From contig CM028378.1 in NCBI GenBank assembly GCA_013146195.2, positions 89,648,295 to 89,712,294 of the forward strand: DNA of 64,000 nt, given 5' to 3'. This DNA is from Codonopsis lanceolata. Lineage: Eukaryota; Streptophyta; Magnoliopsida; Asterales; Campanulaceae. The stretch's first letter is position 1; each line of letters starts with the position of its first letter. Below are positions 42,090 through 52,845 of this stretch, piece by piece. A model generated the notes under the pieces. The model was not told the origin of the DNA. It saw only the letters and a list, made by a program, of their open reading frames with translations, and did not search any database. A program made the position numbers and the translations under genes.

Positions 42090-43691
42090 AGATCATGACG
42101 GGAGGCTTCGACTCATCATAATGGCGGTTTTGATTTCGAAATTACCGGAGCCATTATTTCCTCCGGCGTGTTAGACCTCCGCTCTATAAGACCATGGAAC
42201 AGTGCCATAATTTTGGGTAGAAAAAGTGGCCGATGCATTTCCTACCGCATTGATAGTTGGTGCGGGTGTGGCTGCGGCTGTCTTCCCTTTAGAATAACGG
42301 AAAGAGCTAGGAGGCGTATTGACTTGTAATTGGTCAGTCCGTATATCATCATCAATACGAGCGCCTATCTCTACTATTTCTTTAAAATTGGTGTAGGGAA
42401 GGTACCGCATGTGTTCCGTAAATGGCCGAGGTTTTTGATAAACATTCGATGCATGACTCTACTGATCAGTCCGTCAAAAGTCTGGTCAACTTTCTTTTCC
42501 ACATGACCGCGCGAACTCGACATGTTTTTTTCTCTTGGGTGCACGACTCAAGGTCCCTTCTATTTTCGGACTGGTGTTGTCTTTGTACCTTTCCAGAACG
42601 CCACTATCTGGTCCCACGTATTCATGGTGCCGCTTATCGACAACATTAGCCATTGTTTGGCGCCTATTAGGGTGAGGTGAAAATTGGAAGCCATAGCCTC
42701 AAAGCTAGCTCCCTTGATCGCATGCCGGTGGAATATAATTTTAAGTGGGATATAGGGCATCCAGTCCCATCAAATTTTTCTATGTCGGGCATTTTGAATT
42801 TGAAAGGCAACACTGCCGCAGTTGTAAAGTCAGTGCCCGCGTAGAAAATTCCCTTTTGTTGAGAAGTTTGAGTACCATAGCCTTTATATTTTCCACGTCG
42901 ACCTCTATTTTGGTGGTGGGGAGTTGGCTTTGGTATATCTTGTTGGATTAGGGAAGGCCGGATTAGGGAAGGCCGTTAATTTCCGGTGTCCGATAAGGGT
43001 TTTGGGCTGGATATGGATATTGGGCTGGTGGGTTCTGGGTAGGATAAGGGTTTTGGGTTGGTGGATTTTGGGTAGGTGGATTTTGGATGGTTTCTACTGG
43101 CGGCCGGATCATTATAAGGTAAATAAGTGGTAACTTGGCCCGGCGGGTTATAATTTTGTGGGTCCATATTTGGGTGTTTCGAGTGGGTTGTTATGGGAAC
43201 AGGGAGGTCATTTGGGTTTTGGGGAATTTTGGTGTTTGGAGCAGGATAGGAAGGATATGACGGGTAAGGGCTGATATTTGGGTAGTAGGGACTTGGTGGA
43301 GGATTGAGATTTGGGGTAGTGGCCATATTTGGTGGGTTAGTGTTTGGCTGAGGAGTTGGGTTTGGAGGCACGTGGGATGTTGATGTTTCTTGGGGGATTG
43401 TAGGGGAAGAGTTCACCTCACCACTGGGTTTTGAACCTTGTACAAGACTTGTTATTTGGCTTAGCAAGCGTTCATGTCGTGCATCCAGATTCTGGTCTAG
43501 CCACTGTTGCATTGCCGGAGTCGGAGCATATCCTGGAGCCCCTGAATATGTACCCATATCGGCTCATTGCCATTTGCCATATCTGCTTCCTCCGAACCGA
43601 TTCGCCCTTTGTCCGATCTCGATGCGATACCTTCGGTCGATTTACGCACTACTTTCGTATCAACCGGCCGATTATCTCTGCGCCTTTCCAA
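42090..43691 (-). pseudogene. gag of Tat/Ogre-like Ty3 element, unit 2
   Basis: The - strand frame starts near 43691 (ADMANGNEPIWVHIQGLQDM) and continues as TPAMQQWLDQNLDARHERLL and a Pro/Asn-rich stretch of 140 residues. In other frames come FKMPDIEKFDGTGCPISHLK (42720-42790), GAKQWLMLSISGTMNTWDQI (42600-42665) and NFKEIVEIGARIDDDIRTDQ (42320-42390). These are capsid motifs of Tat-lineage gags. At least three frame changes are seen. It ends at about 42080 and the next LTR follows, so protease, RT and integrase are all absent. Confidence 0.82.
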
Positions 43692-44107
43692 ATTTGGGCT
43701 AGGTTTATGAGGAAAATGGGTTATGGAGGTATCAGGAGGCTGGCTGAAGGCTTTCTGGGTTTGGAGTACATCGTGCCTTTATTAGTATATTTTATTATTA
43801 TTTGTTTGTTTTTGTTCCCTACAATTGACCGGATAAGCACTTGCTTTATTTTGACGCTCTCAGGACTTTTCCTGGAATAGTGGATTCTTTCTCCAGAGTA
43901 TAGGACCAATGTATTCCGCCTACCTTTCGACTCCCTAGGACTGGACTGGTCCCAGGCGAAGGGCCTATACTCTTTCCAGGATTCACCAATCGAAATGGTC
44001 TAGGTCGAGCATCAGAGAATAATAAATCAGCCCATGCTTATTATCATTTTTTTTGTTGCGCAGTTATTTTTATCATTCATTTTTTTTTCTAAACTTGCGC
44101 TTTTTTA

Positions 44108-44188
<81 letters not shown>

Positions 44189-44965
44189 TTTTTTTTATTT
44201 TCATATATCATTTTTTTTTGCAGGGGCTGACTCACAATTCGGAGATGCAAAAATCGGTCGGTCAATGAAGTGTCCTGAGAATCTATATGCATTATAACGT
44301 TGGCTCATGCAGGGGGTTGTGCGTGTGTGCAGTAAAATCTTTATTCTTTTTACAGATATATAAACAGAAAATAAAACATATAAGGCCTGTCTTGCTGTTA
44401 TATGTGGATTTTCTCGGCTTTTTAATTTGAGCGCAAACAAGCAAGCATACCACATTAAGAAATAGAAAGAAAAGTGGAGAAACTATCTATCCCTATTAAT
44501 TACAAATTTGGTCCTATGTCCCCAAAATAAAATGACAGAATGAATGCATATATGTACAAATGTATAGAATAATAAAAAAAAGGAAAAATGACAGAAAGAA
44601 ATAATAGTATAGAGCCGAGAATAAAACAAAATGAAAATAAAGCCCCGGCCCCTTTGTCATTGTGCTGCCCGGAATATTATTGCAACATATATATATTTTT
44701 TTGATTTTTTGCTTTTTCGATTTTTTTTTTTTCAATTTTTTTTTGATTTTTTAATATAATATTTTTAAATACACCTGTAACAATTATCGGAACGAAATTG
44801 CTGCAAGATGGAGGATCATATCCACAAATATAGACACGGATGTATAGGAACGCAATATTCAAATGCATAAATTAATATAACAAGCATACTTTAGCCAGAA
44901 ACAAATAAAAACAAAAAAAAATTTATTTTATGAGTCTAGCCCTCCATTTTATTTAAAATAAAACA
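43692..44965 (-). other. 5' leader of Tat-like unit 2
   Basis: Non-coding leader with (AT)n at 44110-44182. Matches the leader of unit 1. Confidence 0.65.
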
Positions 44966-44985
44966 ACTCCCCTGCAGAGTCGCCA
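44966..44985 (-). promoter_or_regulatory. Primer binding site of Tat-like unit 2
   Basis: On the - strand TGGCGACTCTGCAGGGGAG, one base after the LTR end CTCACA. Tat/Ogre elements are primed by a tRNA-Arg, and this word is the usual form. The specific tRNA was not checked. Confidence 0.7.
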
Positions 44986-44986
44986 C

Positions 44987-46789
44987 TGTGAGGTTCCCGG
45001 GGTGTGCTCCCGCACCCTGCGCGCCCTTGGATAGGGGTGCGCGTACGTGCGGATGCGGGACACCATTGCTCTAGTTCCACCCTCCCTTGTTTAGGGGAAG
45101 ACGGAATCAAAAGTGCGAGAAGAGTGATGTCTATGTTAACACGTTGGAATGTGTCTCGGTTGCCTTTAGTGGATTTTTTATCCAATATGGGAACTTATGG
45201 TTTCCCGCATCAAGTTATCCCTTTTTAAGGGATACCAGGATATGAGAATGCATTACCCTTTCATTCCCATTTTCCCTTTCTTAGGGGAAAACGGAAAAGT
45301 GCAAAAAAGGATATTGCGACGCCCCCACTATGGATTTTATTAAAAATAGTCTTATGGCCCGTTTCAGATTACCATGGAAGCTTTGGGTTTCCCGCATCAA
45401 GTTATCCCTTTTTTAGGGGATACCAGGATATGGGAATACATCACCCTTCCATTCTCATTCTCCATTTTTTAGGGGAGAACGGAAAAGTGCAAAGAAGGAG
45501 TGTTGCGAAGCCCCACTGGATCTGAAAGTTTTAGAGTCACCATCTTTATTTTAAGGCAAAATAAAGAAAAACCTGAAAAAGAAAACCAGAGATAAAAAGC
45601 GGGTTCGAGGCTAAGTTACGAGTTGGGAAGGTGCTAGGCACCCAACTCGCCCTTTCGGTCTCAAAATGGTTTTTGGCTAAAGTATGCTTATTGTTATATT
45701 TATTTAGCAAATAAATAAAGCATTAAATGACAGGAAAATAAAACAAATACATCCGTGACTATATTATTTACGGACTTGCACCCATTTCCTTACAATAATT
45801 ACAAATGTATTTAAAAATATTTGACATTATAACGGCTCTTTTACATATTATTTCCTAATCTAATCAGGGCAGCACAACGGCTTATATTGGCTACATTGTG
45901 CCGGATTTAAATACACTTTTTAAAAATAATAAAAGATAAAAAGTAAATAAATACAATAAATAGCGCCCTTAAAGGTTTTACCTTTTAGAGCGGCGGTGTG
46001 CTCGCTCTGTCCTTCAGGGAGAGGGAGTCTTTTTTGTTGTTTGTTATGTGGTTGTTGTTTTGATTTGGGCAGAGTGACGGCTTATATATGGTAGTTTTGG
46101 CCTGTTTGGTCGGGCGGAATGACGGCTTAGTTTTTGTGGTTTTGGCCTTTTTGGTTTGGCGGAATAACGGCTTATATATGGTGTTTTTCAGCTCGTTACT
46201 CGGGCAGAGTAACGACTTACTTTGGGATTTTTGGGTCGGGGAAATGAGGTGGATAGCTAACAACTAGGCTAGGGATTACTTATAACTGGTGGATATTTAT
46301 TTTGGCGGAGTTTGGACGGGGTTTGGAGACTTTAGGGGGTTCCACTCACCTATCTCACACCTCTCGTACTAAGGTTTCAACGGAGACGCAGAGAGAATTT
46401 CTCAGCGCTTCGTTGCGATAAAAATGAACACTGAAAATGGGAACCGAGGCCTCCTATTTATAGTCGAGGAGCAGGACACGGCTGGAATTCTTTGGTTTGT
46501 TCAGCAGCTTCAACGACTTGTACCGCGAGCTTCAAGAGTTGTACATTTTCCATCTGAGAGACAACTACAGTAAATGGCTTGGTGCCACCAAGGAGACCCT
46601 TGGTGCGGCACCAAGCAACACTATTCATCTTTCGTTTTTTTGCACTTTCACCCCCTGCAGTTTACTGTTTCGCGCATCCTGCTTTTCCTTTCGCATTTTG
46701 ACTCCTGTAACTTGACATTCGTTAAGTTTTAATAGTTCTTGATATTTTATGTCAGTCACATACCAGGGTTATGAAATTGGGGTGTCTAC
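44987..46789 (-). mobile_element. LTR of Tat/Ogre-like unit 2
   Basis: On the - strand it runs from TGTAGACACCCCAATTTC (46789) to CTCACA (44987), about 1.8 kb. It is homologous to 40278-42071 along its length. It carries two perfect palindromes, CTTGGTGCCACCAAG (46578-46592) and CTTGGTGCGGCACCAAG (46599-46615). Its outer edge abuts a truncated LTR of another family at 46790. Confidence 0.8.
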
Positions 46790-47178
46790 AGTTACCTTGC
46801 GGGGGCAAGGCCATTCCACCTTGCGACCGCAAGCCCGACAGACCCAAAAAGGCTCAAAATGCAACCTAAAAGACCCCCAAACACTTAGCCAAATCAATGG
46901 GGTTTCAAACCCCAACAAAAATGAGTCTAAAACTCATCATAAGTACCCTCAAACAACACCCGAACAATCCGAACGAAGGAGGGAAAGAAGGAGAACTAAA
47001 CAAGCAATTCAACCGACGATTCAACAAGCATGCAAACACGATTCTAAACATGTTAAGAGCATTATGAATGACTTATAAATGATTATAAAACACATGTAGA
47101 CTAAGTTAACATGCTTATGAACATAAAGAATGCATGAAGGCAAGCACACAATGCTCATGCAAGAATCCGGGGTGTTAC
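46790..47178 (-). mobile_element. Truncated Tekay-like LTR, inverted
   Basis: On the - strand it starts TGTAACACCCCGGATTCTTG at 47178 and shares the first 200 bp or so with the LTR at 30333 (CATGAGCATTGTGTGCTTGC, TTAACATGTTTAGAATC). It then diverges: its palindrome pair is CTTGCGACCGCAAG and CCTTGCGGGGGCAAGG (46795-46833) instead of the AGGCG pair. It is a related but distinct subfamily. It is cut at 46790 by the Tat-like LTR. No internal region follows. Confidence 0.82.
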
Positions 47179-47460
47179 ACTTGAAAAGGTTTCCATAGGA
47201 AGAAATGCGTCCTTTTTTATAGTCATGGTATGCTCTCAGAAATTTACCAGTCTCATTAAGGTTTAACATGTAATAACAGTTAATAATAGTTATCTATCAT
47301 TTATTAACAAAATATTTTAGACTATCACAAATTAAAATAATATGTTATTTAGAAAATTACTTAACAAATTATTTAACATTTTAAAAATAAGTAATAACAA
47401 TTAAAATTAAATTTTTAACATTTAATTAATAACAATCATCTAACATTTACTAACAAAATA
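47179..47460. repeat. Second copy of the repeat at 14408
   Basis: Same sequence and orientation as 14408-14684 (starts CTTGAAAAGGTTTCCATAGG). The inverted LTR ends exactly at its left edge. Confidence 0.8.
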
Positions 47461-47825
47461 TTTTAGATTATTAAAAAATTTATAGAAAATTACTTTGCAA
47501 ATTATTTAACATTATTAGAAATTATTTACCATTTTTAAAACAAGTAGTAACAATTATGTTAGGACCTTAGGGTGATAGGTTTTGATGTTGCAAAACAGCA
47601 AAACAACATTACTAGGATAGCATAATTTCTCATATATATGATTAAAATGATTAAATGTACAAGAGTTGTTGTCAAAAAGAGAACAACAAGAAGATCTAAT
47701 GAAGCTCTTGTTTATCAAGTTGGAGGGGACATAGAACTTACCCCAACTTTTATTTTTTTTTATATTTTTTTTAATGTCTTGAAAGGCTACAATTATAGAT
47801 ATAAGATGTCTTTGGTGTGGCTAGA
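47461..47825. other. AT-rich interval, no gene seen
   Basis: Continues with AACATTT-type words, then unrecognised sequence. The open frame at 47638-47853 has no family resemblance. Confidence 0.4.
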
Positions 47826-48110
47826 ACAAATGGTGCCTCTGATGAGGCTTTGAACACCTGACCTCTCGGTTGAGAGTAATGATGTACCAGGGTGTCTCTG
47901 GTAGGGCTTGAATACTCGACCTCTCTGTTAAGATAAGCGAGCAGCTAAATGGGGCCTTTGGGTAAGGCTTGAACAACAACGTTGCCTTTGAAAAAGCTTG
48001 AACACCCGACCTTTCTATTAAAAGTTGTAAAGTCCAGGGTGTCTCTAGTGGGACTTGAACACCCGACCTCTCCGTTAGGAGAAGTGAGCAGTACCAGTAC
48101 CTATGTTTGA
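47826..48110. repeat. Four to five tRNA-like degenerate tandem units
   Basis: Units of about 50-60 bp on the pattern GGTGTCTCT-GGGACTTGAACACCCGACCTCTCGGTTA. GGnCTTGAACACCCGACCTC resembles the complement of a tRNA T-arm and variable region. None can fold into a full tRNA and none has an acceptor stem, so these are tRNA-derived or SINE-like remnants, not genes. Confidence 0.55.
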
Positions 48111-48161
48111 AGATCAAACGAGATATGTCAAAATAACTATATGTCTTAGCATTCGGTTACG

Positions 48162-48382
48162 GGAAATGATATTACGAGCTATAGCTTGTAATATTATTAC
48201 GAGATTTAGTGTTAGAGTCATTGGATGATTAAGTTGATGATGATTTGGAATGTACATGTCATTACTTTAAAAAGAACATATTTGATCTAATGGTGTAGAG
48301 ATCTGAGAAGATTTGATCTAACAATGACACTAACACTAAAGCTTATAATAATACCACAAACTCTAGCTCGTAATATCATACC
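48162..48382. mobile_element. Foldback MITE of about 220 bp
   Basis: Left end GGAAATGATATTACGAGCTA and right end, read inverted, GGTATGATATTACGAGCTA. The match continues for about 70 bp on each side (TTAGTGTTAGAGTCATT and its near complement). No clear target duplication. Confidence 0.6.
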
Positions 48383-48894
48383 TTATTAGCTAGACCTAGA
48401 TGCATGCCACATATTGAATACCTATTGGACATATTCCTATTGAGAAAAAACCCTAAAAGAATGTCCAAAACCCATAAAATTATTCCTACAAGGTGTATAC
48501 AACTGAGACCAATATCAACTAGTACACATTTCGATGAATCAGCTGATGACATCCAATTTTCCCTTGCCAATACTTGACAGAGCAATGAAAGGTGCAAAGT
48601 TCTTTCATTGTGAAGTGGAACCAGAGCTCAAAACAAAGGTCAATATAACTTCCATACCTTTAGGGAGTTCAACGGAATACGTATGCACCTTGAGCCTTGA
48701 GGGCATGGTGTATTGGCCCTTTCTAGATTCTACCATCCTTTTCCTTTCATTTTTAGTATGTTTATTATTACATGAATGTGTCTGGTTTTAGCAACATCAT
48801 AGATGTGAATGTTGTGTTGTGCTGAGAATGGCACTGATAGCCATGCATGTTAGCATGTCCAATGACACTATGCTACCAGAAATGTGTTGGTTAA
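48383..48894. other. No gene recognised
   Basis: An 85-codon open frame at 48534-48791 ends in a hydrophobic stretch, but it has no family resemblance and is probably chance. Confidence 0.35.
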
Positions 48895-49088
48895 GGATGT
48901 AAGTTGGAACCATCAAACCACCTAACTTAACCAAACAAAATGAAACCAGTTGGTTTGATTCGGTTTCGATTCAAGACAGGTTTTTTTGGTTCCTTCTCGA
49001 AAATTGAAAAACCATTCGAACTCTCGATGTTTTTAAGATTGCACTCAACTAAATCAAACCTATATATATTTATTTAATATATAAATTT

Positions 49089-50362
49089 GGGTTAATGACA
49101 CCATTAGTCCCTTGACTTTGGGCCATTGTCAATATTAGTCCCTTAATATTTTTTGTCAAAATTAGGTCCTAAAAGTGAAATTTTCACAGTCGCAGTCCTT
49201 TTGGTGGATGCCGTTAGAAAATATCGTTAAGTTGCACATGTAAGGACTAAATTGAAATTTTCTCAAACCTAAATTATATCACAATTTTCAATTGAGTCCT
49301 TATGGTTTGAAAAGGGGCAAGGCCTTCTTCCCCAATAAACTGCCCAGAAATGTTAAGGGACTCTAACATATTTTATATAAACGAACCCCTTCTTTTCCCA
49401 TCTAGTCAAGGAATCCACCGATGAGACCACCGGCCCTAGAGACACCAACTCGCACGGAGCCATCCGATTACTGATCTTCTTTATCGGCTCCATCAGAGCT
49501 TTTTAAGCCCCTTTTCGATATTTGAACAGTACGAACCCAAATCCCTTCACTTTGCTGGTAACCCGTTCGTTGACCACGTTATAGTCTTCAATTTCGCCGA
49601 AGGGTTTGAAAGAGGCGGGGTATCCCAGCCGAAGTGGTGGATGAAGATTTTACGATGGGCGGCGTCGAAGAGGCGTTGAATTGTTCTGCCCTTTCCTCAA
49701 CACCCAAAACCTCCTCCACCCCTCTTCTCTTTCCTCCCTATAGCTTTCCCCTGTTACCCTATTATTGTTGCTCTGCCCTTTCCTCTTTGCTTAATTTTCT
49801 TAACTTTGAATTGCTACTTTCCGAGCTCTATTAGATGGTAATACCAACGTAGTTTGAGATATGTGGCCAATTTTGACTGACCTATATAGATAATCTTTTT
49901 ACTTGTTCTAATATCTCAAATCTTGATGTTGCTAATATTATTGTATTTAGATGTTTGAGATTAATGTCTCACGTTCTTAGTGAAATCCTCCGTTCCAGTT
50001 TTACGATTAATTTCTCCCTCCGATGTAGGACCCACCTTGTTCAATCTGGAGTTTGTTTGTGGCATTTAGTAGGTCATATATTTGATTGCCAATTTGGTGA
50101 AGAAGGCCTTTCTGTCAATTTTCAAACTTTAGGGACTCAATTGAAATTTTTAATATAAGTTAGGTTTGAGAAATTTTCATTTTAGCCCTTTCGAAATGCA
50201 CATGAACAACTTAACGGTATTTCTCTAACGACATCCATCAAAAGGACCATGGTTGGGAAAATTTCATACTCTTAGGACCGATTTTTGACAAAAAAAAAAA
50301 TTTCTTGAGAGACTAATGATGAGAATGGCCAAAAGTCAAGGGACAAATGTTGTCATTAACCC
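49089..50362. mobile_element. MULE-type element nested in the hAT-like element
   Basis: Ends GGGTTAATGACACCATTAGT and its inverted, slightly changed copy finishing TTGTCATTAACCC. The TIRs are about 240 bp and imperfect. TATAAATTT is on both sides (49080-49088 and 50363-50371), a perfect 9-bp duplication. The interior 49400-49850 is less AT-rich and holds short open frames (66 codons at 49634) without known relatives. A different TIR family from the MULEs at 7828 and 10063. Confidence 0.8.
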
Positions 50363-50430
50363 TATAAATTTTGTTAACTATTCTAGCTTACTGGATCATA
50401 TTGTATACATAATCTAGACCCTTAATCTTG

Positions 50431-50433
<3 letters not shown>

Positions 50434-50501
<68 letters not shown>
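50434..50501. repeat. (AT)n microsatellite
   Basis: Pure AT dinucleotide tract in the right half of the hAT-like element. Confidence 0.95.
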
Positions 50502-50503
<2 letters not shown>

Positions 50504-51150
50504 TTACTAAACCGAAGCAAATCTAAGCTTGTTGGAAAACTTTTTTCCATCGTTTTTGTTTATTTGGAATTTGAAATATACAAGAGAAGTTTGACTGTGT
50601 AAGGGTAAACAACAAACATCCTTGTATTATTTATGATTTTTTTTAGTTTAAAAATGTTGCTCCCTTTTATTTCAAATAATCATCCTCTTTGACTTTATAC
50701 ATTGTTAAAAATAATAATTGATTGTATTATAATATTGGTGTAATGTGTGGTTTTCTTTAATGCCCTTGAGCATGTAGTCATAATTAAAGTAAGTAGAAAA
50801 AGTAAGGGTAAAGTGGTAAAATTATTTTTCTAAAAAGGAAAGTTTTTAAAAAATACAATTGTTCATTTGTTTGAAATCGGACAAAAAAGGAAAGGTGAAC
50901 GATGATTTGAAATATGAGTATTTTTTAATGTTTGATGTTAAATACCAATTAAAATCTTATTTGCCTCATTTTTAACGTTGGTTAAGTTCATTAAAAAATA
51001 TTTATTTGAACCATAAAATCGAACCAAACTGAGTGTCTCGGTTTGGTTCCAAGCATTATTCTCTTCATTTCGGTTTGAAAAATTTGGAATCGATAGGGAT
51101 GGTTCGGTTCATGGTTTTGGCTTAGACCTAACCAAATTAAACTACCCCTA

Positions 51151-52375
51151 TTGTCCTTCGAGGGAGCTCCTTTTTCTTTTTCTTTTCCTTATTGGCAGGG
51201 GAGGGGCGGTATTATATATGAACGATAATATGTGGATTATAAACATTTGAAATTTGGAACCCCAAATCCTCTAAGTGGACCCCCTTCTAAAGTTTCTTTT
51301 AAATGAAAATAATACTATTTACCAAAAAGACTCAATTACCCTTCAAGCTTCTAAACAAACCCCCTCATGCTTTTCATAGTATCCAAATCCTCTAACTAGA
51401 CCTCCCCCACCGCCCAAACGAATATACCTCCTTCCTTACACAATTACCACTTTCATTTGCAGGCATGTTTCAGATCTCCTTCCAATTAACCATAATCTTC
51501 ATCCAAAATCCTTCAACGTTGGGTTAAAAATCAAATATGGAGCGAAAATAAGCCAATGTGATTGAAGTGATTAGTATCTCTTATCATTTTATACTTAAAA
51601 TAGGGTGAATCATCGTTTTTTGTTGAAAAAAAAAAGTTCTCATTGTAAAATGTTCAACTCTGAACAATCAAACAAATAGCACAATGTATGGTTAATACTG
51701 GTGGAACATTTTTGACAATGTCCCACCAGTGATGGTGGAATTGTATACAGTTCTGCCAACACTAACAATATTCCACCAGTGTTAGTGGAATACCTTGATT
51801 ACTATAAATTCTTCTATATTCTTTAAAATTATCAAATAAATGTTCTTTAACCTTAGCTACAATTACTACATTTAGCTTCGGGGTAGGGACATCTATGTCT
51901 AATCACTGCGAGAGAGGAATATTATTTGATAATAATATGTAACTAATTCTTCGGAACAATCTATTCTTACCATAGGATTTGTTAACTTAGCAACTAAAAA
52001 TACGATTGAAAATTTTAAAAAAATATTATCCATATTTGTTTTATTCTAGCAATACATCTCCCTAATATCAAACAAAAAGAAGAAAAAAAGTTGAATATAA
52101 TAGCAATTTTAGTACATTGATAATTCTTCAAGGGCATCGTTAACAACTTTAATAATTTGACATAAATTAGAACAAGTATGGGAAATAAATGAAAATCACA
52201 ATAATGTTTTAAAGCACGGTATGGTACAATACCTTAATTTTATCCAAATTTGCTTTGAAAGCATCAATTAGAGCGTAACCCCCTTTGGACGAACATTGCA
52301 AACAAAGTACTCCGACTTAATGGGTAAAGTTGGATAGTATTCAAATATAGAGTACGTCTTCTACAACATCACCCC
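51151..52375. other. No gene recognised
   Basis: AT-rich. A short interrupted inverted repeat around CCACCAGTGATGGTGGAATT (51700-51795) is the only structure seen. Confidence 0.4.
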
Positions 52376-52845
52376 TCACGTGTATAAATGAAGAGTGTCA
52401 CTTTTTAGTATTAAAAGTATCACTTTTCAGCATAAAATGTGTTACTTTTTATCATAAAATGTGTTACTTTTCGTTTTTAATAAAAAGTATCATTTTTTTC
52501 CTTCAAAAGATGTTACTTTTAAGCCTTCATGTGTTACTATTGATCTTAAATGTGTCACTTTTTTGCTTTAAAAAGTGTTACTTTGCATTATAATTTAACC
52601 CATCACTTTTTGGCGTGAAACAGTGAAAGTGTCACTTTATAGCATTGAAAGTGTCACGTTTTAGTATTAAATGTGTCACTGTTAGGTTTAACGTGTCATT
52701 TTTTTAGAATTAAGAGTGTTATTTTGCATTTTAATAAAAATTATAATATTTTTCTCCCTTTATAGTGTCACTTTTAACTTTAAAATGTGTCACTTTTGTC
52801 TTTTAAATATGTCATGTTTGGCTTTAAATGTGTCACTTATCATTT
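52376..52845. repeat. Degenerate array of about 20 GTGTCACTTTT units
   Basis: A core of the form (A)GTGT(C/T)ACTTTT followed by 9-14 variable T/A-rich bases recurs about twenty times over 470 bp, mostly at 20-27 bp spacing (AAAATGTGTTACTTTTTATC, TTAAATGTGTCACTTTTTTG and so on). Not coding. Spacers are not unique and the core is too loose for CRISPR, which does not occur in plants. Confidence 0.75.

Larger units (their letters stand above)
48895..51150. mobile_element. Degenerate hAT-like element, split by a MULE
   Basis: The left end AGGATGTAAGTTGGAACCAT and right end GGTTCGGTTCATGGTTTTGG ... ACTACCCCTA correspond to the element at 18279-18934, with much more divergence. Halves are 48895-49079 and 50372-51150. 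Between them lie a MULE and, at 50434-50501, an (AT)n tract. No transposase. Confidence 0.6.

Noticed and set aside
42422..43880. + strand frames over the Tat-like gag
   Set aside because: Antisense to recognisable gag motifs; no support of their own.
47826..48110. tRNA genes
   Set aside because: Only T-arm-like words are present; no acceptor stem, D-arm or anticodon arm can be formed.
52376..52845. CRISPR-like repeat-spacer array
   Set aside because: Repeat too degenerate, spacers similar to one another, and the genome is a plant's.
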